From positions 248,001-312,000 of the forward strand of contig JANQNQ010000004.1 in the NCBI GenBank assembly GCA_028279515.1: a DNA stretch of 64,000 bases, in the 5' to 3' direction. The stretch's first letter is position 1; every line of letters begins with the position of its first letter. Under the pieces are notes generated by a model, which searched no databases, was not told the DNA's origin, and saw nothing but the letters and a program-made list of their open reading frames with translations. Shown here piece by piece: positions 58,549 through 64,000 of the stretch. The DNA is from Flavobacteriaceae bacterium. Its GTDB lineage: Bacteria > Bacteroidota > Bacteroidia > Flavobacteriales > Flavobacteriaceae. A program made the position numbers and the translations under genes.

Positions 58549-61032
58549 TTATCCTTCAAAGTCTAGATCGTCATCACCTCCACCATTGCGTGAACGTCTT
58601 CGGTTTCGGTCGTTTTTCTTCTGATTGAAACGATACGTGAATGTAAGATTGAAGGTACGCTGTCTCCACTGAAACTCACTGTATGACAGCGTGTTTGGAG
58701 TCGTGCTTGTTGACTTACGCTTTCTCGAGTTGAACAGATCGCTCACCCTTACTGAAATCGTTGCCTTTTCCTTAAACAGATCTTTGCTAAAAGCCAAATC
58801 GGTTGACAGAATCCCTTCGTTCCTGCTCTGGGCTGTTTCTGACGGACCGCGATAGAAAAAGCGGGTCTGCCAGTTGATTTTCCCTGGAAGAGTATAGGTA
58901 TTATTGAATCGAATGAACCAACTTACGTTGTCCGCATCGAAATTTTGTCCGTTGAAATCCCCTTCAGTGATCGATTGAAAGAAGTTGAAGTTTCCGTTCA
59001 TACGCCACTTACGGCTTGGGTTGTAGGCCAGCGTAAATTCGAACCCATAGCGATCGTTCTTCGAAAGGTTGATGGGTGTTCTACGTAATACAGGTACTTC
59101 GACCACATTACTGTTCGGATCATTAGGGTCTCCACTGATCACAACTGTTTCACCCGTTTCTTCTGTGATAAAGGTGAACGATTGAGTAGCTCTCTGAAAA
59201 TAAGTTGAGCCGCTAAGCGTAAACTTCTCCCAACGTTTCAAATATCCAAGGTCAAACGAATTCGAGTAACTCGGGTCAATATCTGGATTCCCTTGAAACA
59301 GGTTCGTGGCACTGGACCTGGACGGAAACGGATTGATAAAACGCGAACGCGGACGACGTATTCTTCGGTTGTAACCTAACGTGATGCTTTGCGTCTCATC
59401 GATCTCATACGCCAAGTTCACGGTAGGGAAGAGGTCTGTATATCGCTTGTTGTTGAAGTCACCTGTTGTAAGCTGATTGATGCCAATATTGGTGTCCTCC
59501 AAGCGCAACCCTAACAAGTATGATAGCTTTCCGATCTTGCTTCCGTATTGGGTGTAGAACGCATTTACATACTCGCGATAGTTAAGTACATTGCTCAAGT
59601 CTTGATCCTCAACAAACACTCCGTTTTCTTCGAAGGCAACCACATAATCAGAGGTTTGCTCCCTGAAGTTTCCGCGGTAACCCGCTTCAAACTGACTGTC
59701 TTCGCCAATAGGCAGCACGTAATCACCTTGTAATAAGATGCGTCGTTGATCTTCGATGGTACTCACGCTTTCACGTTGTACACTGCCGTCCCCAACGATT
59801 TCTGTATCTACGATGATGGAACGTTCATCTTCACGGCTGTCTTCATGCTGAAAGTCAAAGGTCAAACGGTGTCCGCTATCATCAAAGTCCTTCACAAAAT
59901 TCAACGCCACTTGTACGGTCTTATCATCTTCGGCTTCCGGATCAAAACGTCGCGTCTGACTCTCTAAGATATCGTTCTCGTCAAAATTGAAAATGTTGTT
60001 TGTGGTCTCGCTTGAGTTATCACTTTTTCGGTATAATAGTGTTCCTGTTATCGAAGTGCTTTTATTGATATAGTACTCTAAACCAATATTGCTATTGAAT
60101 CCTTTACGCGTACGTTCGAATTCACGAGTCTCTTGGCTCGAACCGGTTCTGATACCGTTACCATCAAAGAAGGTATTGTCGGTAAACGAATTACCAGGAA
60201 TGTCACGATAGTTGTATCCCGTATTCGTGAAAATATTAAGGTTTTCGGTACGGTAATTTAAGTTGGCCGATAGTCCTGCCTGTGTTGGGTATCCGGTATT
60301 GGCTGTGAAAGACCCGTTGAATCCTTGGATCTTGCTTCGTTTCAAAATAATGTTCAGAATACCTGCGGTACCTTCAGCGTCATACCGTGCCGAAGGAGAA
60401 GTGATTACCTCGACCTTCTCAATAGATTCCGCTGGAAGTTGTCGCAACGCATCTGTACCGCTAAGCCCAACTAGAGCAGAGGGTTTTCCGTTGATGAGAA
60501 TGCGCACATTTTCATTTCCGCGAAGCGAAATGGTTCCTTCTACATCAACCGAAACAGAAGGTACATTGTCCAATACGTCGGTAACCGTTCCGCCTTGAGA
60601 GATTAGGTCTTTACCAACATTGTAGATCTTTTTGTCCAATCGAATTTCGACTTGGGTCTTTTCGGCTATTACTTCTACTTCGTCCAGCGCGGCGGCGTCA
60701 AGGGCTAGTTTAATCGTACCAATATTGGTCGAAGCTCCGTAGTCCTGATTTTTTACTTCGTACGTTTTAAATGAGATGTATTCGATTTTTAGATCGTAGT
60801 TACCAGAGAATATCTCTACCTCGAAGTTTCCTTTTTCATCGGTAATACCACCGGTGAGCATTCTTTTTCTTTTGGTGTTTTGTAAAACGATCGTGGCATA
60901 TTCAAGAGGTTCATTGGTCTCTTGATCGACCACTTTTCCTGAGATAGTTACTTTTGAGAGTTGTGGGCGTTGCCCAAAGGATGCTTGCGTTGCAATGATA
61001 CAAACAAGTATCAATAAAAAGAGTTTTTTCAT
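58549..61032 (-). CDS. Outer-membrane beta-barrel protein of the TonB-dependent receptor type
   Basis: 827 aa. Signal peptide (1-20, ...ATQASFGQ), CarboxypepD_reg-like domain (about 25-110: GKVVDQETNEPLEYATIVLQ), plug domain (about 130-235: LDNVPSVSVDVEGTISLRGN, ILINGKPSAL, VEVITSPSARYDAEGTAGILNII), then a long barrel with alternating aromatic strands (OMP_b-brl_3 type). The C-terminus is an arginine/asparagine-rich extension (NRRRSRNGGGDDDLDFEG) after the last strand. Such proteins import ligands with TonB energy or act as related outer-membrane proteins; the substrate is unknown. It follows a Spy-like periplasmic gene with a 20-nt gap. Confidence 0.92.
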   Translation of the reverse strand: MKKLFLLILVCIIATQASFGQRPQLSKVTISGKVVDQETNEPLEYATIVLQNTKRKRMLTGGITDEKGNFEVEIFSGNYDLKIEYISFKTYEVKNQDYGASTNIGTIKLALDAAALDEVEVIAEKTQVEIRLDKKIYNVGKDLISQGGTVTDVLDNVPSVSVDVEGTISLRGNENVRILINGKPSALVGLSGTDALRQLPAESIEKVEVITSPSARYDAEGTAGILNIILKRSKIQGFNGSFTANTGYPTQAGLSANLNYRTENLNIFTNTGYNYRDIPGNSFTDNTFFDGNGIRTGSSQETREFERTRKGFNSNIGLEYYINKSTSITGTLLYRKSDNSSETTNNIFNFDENDILESQTRRFDPEAEDDKTVQVALNFVKDFDDSGHRLTFDFQHEDSREDERSIIVDTEIVGDGSVQRESVSTIEDQRRILLQGDYVLPIGEDSQFEAGYRGNFREQTSDYVVAFEENGVFVEDQDLSNVLNYREYVNAFYTQYGSKIGKLSYLLGLRLEDTNIGINQLTTGDFNNKRYTDLFPTVNLAYEIDETQSITLGYNRRIRRPRSRFINPFPSRSSATNLFQGNPDIDPSYSNSFDLGYLKRWEKFTLSGSTYFQRATQSFTFITEETGETVVISGDPNDPNSNVVEVPVLRRTPINLSKNDRYGFEFTLAYNPSRKWRMNGNFNFFQSITEGDFNGQNFDADNVSWFIRFNNTYTLPGKINWQTRFFYRGPSETAQSRNEGILSTDLAFSKDLFKEKATISVRVSDLFNSRKRKSTSTTPNTLSYSEFQWRQRTFNLTFTYRFNQKKNDRNRRRSRNGGGDDDLDFEG

Positions 61033-61052
61033 TAGATGTAGGTTAGCAATTC

Positions 61053-61448
61053 TTAGCCACGATCACGTCCTCCTCTTCGGGAGCCGCGACGTTTTTTTCG
61101 TTCTTTTTGTTGAAGTTCTTTTAAAGTGGTAAGTTGTTCTTCGGTCAAGAACTCGGCCAGTTTATCTAGCTGTTCCTTGCGAAGCCCTTGCATGCTGTCT
61201 CGCTTTTCCTCCCTGGTCATTTCTGAAGTGAACAACGAACGCTGCTTTTTACCGTACTCAATGAAGTTGGCTTTTAACAATGCTTTTTGAAGCTCATCTA
61301 ATTGTAGTGGTTCCGCATATTTTTCAACACGCTCGTTGGCAGCTTCTTCAGGGTCTTGTTGTGCCCTTTGTCCGCCTCTTCCCTGGGCCATGACCGTACT
61401 GAAAGAAAGCACGGTGACTAGCACCAGCAGTTTTTGGATAGTTCTCAT
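61053..61448 (-). CDS. Spy/CpxP-like periplasmic protein
   Basis: 131 aa with a signal peptide (1-21, ...FSTVMAQ). The mature part is helical with LTEEQLTTLKELQQKE near the end and ERVEKYAEPLQLDELQKALLKANF earlier, the two LTxxQ-type helices of the Spy/CpxP/LTXXQ group. The C-terminus is very basic and glycine-rich (KKRRGSRRGGRDRG). Likely a small periplasmic chaperone or stress-linked partner of the receptor encoded just downstream. Confidence 0.72.
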   Translation of the reverse strand: MRTIQKLLVLVTVLSFSTVMAQGRGGQRAQQDPEEAANERVEKYAEPLQLDELQKALLKANFIEYGKKQRSLFTSEMTREEKRDSMQGLRKEQLDKLAEFLTEEQLTTLKELQQKERKKRRGSRRGGRDRG

Positions 61449-61458
61449 AGTGTCTTAT

Positions 61459-61493
61459 AAACTTTACTTTATAAAGTTTCGACCCCAAATGTA
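61459..61493 (-). promoter_or_regulatory. Promoter with palindrome upstream of the Spy-receptor operon
   Basis: On the minus strand TACATTTG (61493-61486) is a perfect -7 box. Just downstream, at the expected start, an 8-bp inverted repeat AAACTTTA / TAAAGTTT (61479-61472 with 61466-61459) occupies the leader. It could be an operator or a 5' hairpin. Confidence 0.5.
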
Positions 61494-61529
61494 GAAGAAG
61501 GTTTAATGGGTGTTGGTTAAATGTTTGTT

Positions 61530-61725
61530 AAAACGAGTTGTTGGTTGTTGGTCATTAGTTTTTGGCGCAATTTCTGAGAAGGTGAGAATCTGATTTTAGT
61601 ACTAAGTACAAAGTAGTAAGTACAAAGATGTTAGTATTGAGATGTTAACAAAAACGAACTCCCCTTTCTTCCGCTTTGCGGAATTCATTCCCCTCTTTGA
61701 CCAAAGAGGGGAGTAACATAGAAAC
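61530..61725 (+). repeat. Repeat island 6
   Basis: GAGTTGTTGGTTGTTGG units, then TAAGTACAAAGTAGTAAGTAC, TTAGTATTGAGATG, then the GAACTCCCCTTT...CCGCTTTGCGGAATTC block shared with island 4, ending in a hairpin CCCCTCTTTG / CAAAGAGGGG. The hairpin lies just downstream of the leftward arsC gene and could end its transcript. Confidence 0.65.
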
Positions 61726-61731
61726 TCAATT

Positions 61732-62073
61732 TTAAATAATATCAAGTATTGTCTCAGGTGGTCTTCCAATGACAGCTTTGTTTCCATTGATAACAATAGG
61801 ACGTTCGATCAGTTTTGGATTTTCGATCATGGCCTTGATGATCTCTTGATCGCTCAGTTCCTTTCCTTTAAATTGTTCTTTCCAAATGGCTTCCCCTTTT
61901 CTCACAAGCTGCTCAGGTTTTATGCCAAGCAGATCGATCACTTCTTTTAGTTCTTTTTCTGACGGAAGGTCTTCAAGGTATTTGATGATTTCGAACTCCT
62001 TACCAGAGTTCTCGACAAGTTGAAGTCCTTCTCTAGACTTTCTGCAACGCGGATTGTGATATATTTTGATCAT
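61732..62073 (-). CDS. arsC: ArsC-family reductase
   Basis: 113 aa, thioredoxin-fold ArsC/Spx family. The catalytic cysteine sits in NPRCRKSREGL; the later arginine in IGRPPETIL matches the substrate-binding R of glutaredoxin-linked arsenate reductases. It starts 2 nt after the HAD gene stop. No other ars genes are nearby, so it may be a general ArsC-like (YffB-type) protein rather than part of an arsenic island. Confidence 0.85.
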   Translation of the reverse strand: MIKIYHNPRCRKSREGLQLVENSGKEFEIIKYLEDLPSEKELKEVIDLLGIKPEQLVRKGEAIWKEQFKGKELSDQEIIKAMIENPKLIERPIVINGNKAVIGRPPETILDII

Positions 62074-62075
62074 GA

Positions 62076-62693
62076 TTATAGATGAATCTGAAATGTTTTC
62101 AATTGCTCTTTAAGTGTTTCGGCATTTTTAAAATGAATACCATTGATGCCCATAGCGTTCGCGGCTTCAATGTTTCGTAAGTTGTCGTCAATAAAGATGG
62201 AATTTTCCGCCTTAATATCAAAACGATCAAGCGTCAGTTCATAGATCTCTCTAAAGGGCTTTCGAGTTTTTTCTTCCCCCGAAACCAAAATACCTTCGAA
62301 CCAATGCAAAAACTCAAAACGATCTAGTGCGATAGGAAAGGTCTCATGACTCCAATTGGTAAGGGCCACTACTTTAAATCGTGGATCCTTGATGAATTTT
62401 TCCAAAATAACTACCGTATCCTGAATGGCATCTCCCAACATTTCGACCCAGCGGCCATAGTACATTCTGATCAGTTCTTCGTGTTCAGGAAACATAGCTA
62501 CGCGCTCTTCGGTGGCTTTGTCCAATGGGTAACCAGCATCTTGGTTTTCGTTCCAATCGGTGGTGCAGATCTCGTCAAAGAACCATTGCATCTTCTTTCG
62601 GTCGCCATTGAATACGTCAAGATATACGTATTCGGGATTCCAGTCGATGAGTACCCCGCCTAGGTCAAAAATAATGGTGTCAATGGTTTTCAT
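62076..62693 (-). CDS. HAD-family hydrolase (YihX-like phosphatase)
   Basis: 205 aa. HAD motif I is FDLGGVLIDW (the nucleophile Asp and DxxG variant), motif II ALTNWS, motif III includes RKPFREIYEL (Lys), and motif IV FIDDNLRNIEAA. The pattern resembles YihX (alpha-D-glucose-1-phosphate phosphatase) and related HAD-IA enzymes. The substrate is not fixed by the sequence. In an operon with prfB (5-nt gap) and arsC (2-nt gap). Confidence 0.88.
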   Translation of the reverse strand: MKTIDTIIFDLGGVLIDWNPEYVYLDVFNGDRKKMQWFFDEICTTDWNENQDAGYPLDKATEERVAMFPEHEELIRMYYGRWVEMLGDAIQDTVVILEKFIKDPRFKVVALTNWSHETFPIALDRFEFLHWFEGILVSGEEKTRKPFREIYELTLDRFDIKAENSIFIDDNLRNIEAANAMGINGIHFKNAETLKEQLKTFQIHL

Positions 62694-62698
62694 ATCGT

Positions 62699-63803
62699 TT
62701 ACAGTTGTTTTTCGTCCTTTTGTCCCATCATCATCAAGTACGCCTTTAAGAACTCACTTATGTCTCCGTCCATTACGGCATCGACGTTTCCGGTTTCCTG
62801 AGCCGTACGCACATCTTTTACAAGCTTATATGGGTGCATAACGTAGTTTCGTATTTGAGAACCCCATTCGATTTTCATCTTACTGGCCTCGATCTCTTGA
62901 CGAGCTTCCATACGTTTTCGCAACTCGATCTCATAGAGTTGAGATTTCAGCATTTGCATAGCTGTTGCCCTGTTATCGTGCTGTGATCGAGAATCAGAAC
63001 AAGAGATTTGTATTCCCGTCGGTTTGTGCCAAAGTTGCACTTTAGTTTCAACCTTATTTACGTTCTGTCCTCCTGCACCACTAGAACGCGCTGTGGTGAT
63101 TTCGATATCGGCTGGATTGACTTCGATCTCTATCGAATCATCTACCATAGGGTATACATAGACCGAAGCAAAAGAGGTGTGTCGTTTGGCATTACTGTCA
63201 AACGGAGAGATACGTACCAAACGGTGCACGCCATTTTCTCCTTTAAGCCAACCAAAAGCATATTCGCCATCAAACTCGAGCGTTACGGTCTTGATTCCGG
63301 CAACATCTCCTTCTTGATAGTTAAGCTCTTTCACTTTATAACCGTTCTTTTCGCCCCACATCAAATACATACGCATCAACATACTTGCCCAATCACAGCT
63401 TTCGGTACCTCCAGCACCAGCGGTGATCTGCAAAACGGCACTCATGCCGTCTCCTTCGTCCGAAAGCATGTTCTTGAATTCCATGTCTTCGACCAAGGTG
63501 ATCGTCTTTTCAAAATGTTCTTGGAGGTCTTCGGCAGTAGCTTCTCCTTCTTTATGAAATTCGTACAGTACCTCGAGGTCGCCTATGAGGCCTTCTGCTT
63601 TATTGTAATCTTCAACCCATTTCTTAAGCCCGCGCAAGTGCTGCATGATCTTTTCGGCGGCTTTCGAGTCATTCCAGAAATTGGGATCGAATGTTTTTTC
63701 TTCTTCGTTAGAAATTTCGATGAGCTTGGCATCGATGTCAAAGATACCTCCTTAACGCGCCAAGGCGTTCCTGAAGGTCTTTTACCTGATCGGTAGTAAC
63801 CAT
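62699..63803 (-). CDS. prfB: Peptide chain release factor 2, expressed by programmed +1 frameshift
   Basis: Full product 367 aa: 21 codons from the ATG at 63803, then a +1 shift at CTT-TGA-C (63743-63737), then 346 codons. The classic RF2 site is seen: AGGAGG (63752-63747), spacing of three bases, CTT TGA C. The TGA at 63740-63738 is the in-frame stop that is bypassed. The catalytic GGQ is in [11 protein letters not shown] and the stop-recognition SPF in [10 protein letters not shown]2 recognises UGA and UAA, so low RF2 increases frameshifting: autogenous control. A perfect -7 box lies at 63829-63822. It heads a prfB-HAD-arsC operon. Confidence 0.97.
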
Positions 63804-63821
63804 ATATTATCCAATTTTAAA

Positions 63822-63829
63822 CAAAAGTA
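63822..63829 (-). promoter_or_regulatory. -7 promoter box of prfB
   Basis: On the minus strand TACTTTTG matches TAnnTTTG, 18 nt upstream of the ATG at 63803. Confidence 0.55.
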
Positions 63830-63840
63830 ATACATCGCTT

Positions 63841-63870
63841 TTTGCGAGAAAACTATTTTATCTAATTTTA
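63841..63870 (+). promoter_or_regulatory. Promoter of the last, partial gene
   Basis: TTTG (63841-63844), 18-nt spacer, TAATTTTA (63863-63870; 7 of 8 to TAnnTTTG), 28 nt before the ATG at 63898. It diverges from the prfB promoter. Confidence 0.5.
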
Positions 63871-63897
63871 TGCAGTAGGAAACATCAAACTATCCTT

Positions 63898-64000
63898 ATG
63901 AGAACGTTACTAGTATGCTGTATCGCCGTCTTTTCGATGCAAACCGCCTTTTCTCAATTTTTAGAAAAGAAGAAAGACCTTAAGAAATTCGATGGGTATT
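63898..64000 (+). CDS. Exported protein, 5' fragment only
   Basis: 34 codons are visible before the window ends. They begin with a signal peptide (RTLLVCCIAVFSMQTAFSQ) followed by FLEKKKDLKKFDG. The K-rich start after the signal recalls the beginning of flavobacterial zinc-dependent metalloproteases of the DUF5117 type, but too little is present to name it. Confidence 0.7.
   Translation, partial: MRTLLVCCIAVFSMQTAFSQFLEKKKDLKKFDGY

Noticed and set aside
63738..63740. In-frame TGA making prfB look like a broken gene
   Set aside because: The SD-like AGGAGG, CTT slippery codon and TGA-C context are the known RF2 programmed frameshift, not a mutation.
63008..63796. 262-codon frame antisense to prfB
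   Set aside because: Antisense of a highly conserved gene; no start signals and no domain. The prfB reading with its frameshift explains the DNA fully.
1..64000. tRNA, rRNA, CRISPR or intact IS genes
   Set aside because: The gaps were read for cloverleaf ends, rRNA motifs, regular repeat-spacer arrays and transposase frames; none was found.

Overview
The window reads as chromosomal DNA of a Flavobacteriaceae-type Bacteroidota. Supporting signs are near-perfect TAnnTTTG -7 promoter boxes in front of many genes, weak or absent Shine-Dalgarno signals, SusC/TonB-plug and carboxypeptidase-regulatory-like modules, lipoproteins with acidic residues after the lipid cysteine, a DUF2853 protein, a CAL67264-type small membrane protein, and an all-Men menaquinone pathway. 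No rRNA, tRNA, CRISPR array, prophage or intact insertion sequence was seen. Both ends are cut: the last gene (63898 onward) is partial.

Layout. 0-5 kb: a secreted MACPF-ankyrin protein, dnaK and a lipoprotein. 5-7.6 kb: a leftward acetyltransferase, two alpha/beta hydrolases and a TetR regulator. 7.6-24.8 kb: the menaquinone genes menI, menF, menD, menB, menA, menC and menE (menH not recognised), interleaved with a DUF2853 protein, two paralogous 138-aa proteins, a CvfB-like RNA-binding protein, a papain-like peptidase, a LytTR/HisKA_2 two-component system, a metallo-hydrolase, an SDR and a CPBP protease. 24.9-31.2 kb: three proteins with TonB-plug-like domains but no barrel, one of them fused to a von Willebrand A domain, plus DoxX and M24 proteins. 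31.4-35.3 kb: an acyl-CoA carboxyltransferase and ettA. 35.4-43.4 kb: an unrecognised six-gene operon built around an AAA+ ATPase, a coiled-coil protein and two membrane proteins. 43.7-49.6 kb: an MBL-fold lipoprotein, then a RamB/ScfR-like regulator divergent from the glyoxylate shunt genes aceB and aceA. 49.7-57.7 kb: an orphan membrane protein, a MarR-GNAT fusion, an arginase-fold protein with altered metal ligands, a transglutaminase-like protein, a coiled-coil envelope protein, hutI, an RDD protein and fumC. 58.3-64 kb: a 58-aa membrane protein, an outer-membrane receptor with a Spy-like partner, arsC, a HAD phosphatase, and prfB with its programmed frameshift.

The most striking structure is the 0.9-kb gap at 17139-18054 between the LytTR response regulator and the histidine kinase. 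It holds four tandem modules of about 216-230 bp. Each has two ACAACA direct repeats exactly 21 bp apart, a -7 box exactly 29 bp after the second repeat, a transcript of about 90-110 nt with no ORF, and a Rho-independent terminator. The simplest reading is four paralogous small RNAs switched on by the neighbouring two-component system, like csRNAs or Qrr RNAs but driven by a LytTR regulator.

From 31 to 62 kb, six intergenic islands carry the same ordered set of low-complexity and palindromic repeat blocks. In three of them the TAG stop codon of a leftward gene is the first triplet of the repeat. A MITE-like element lies at 20008-20171 and a GC-richer, hairpin-forming insert separates aceB from aceA.
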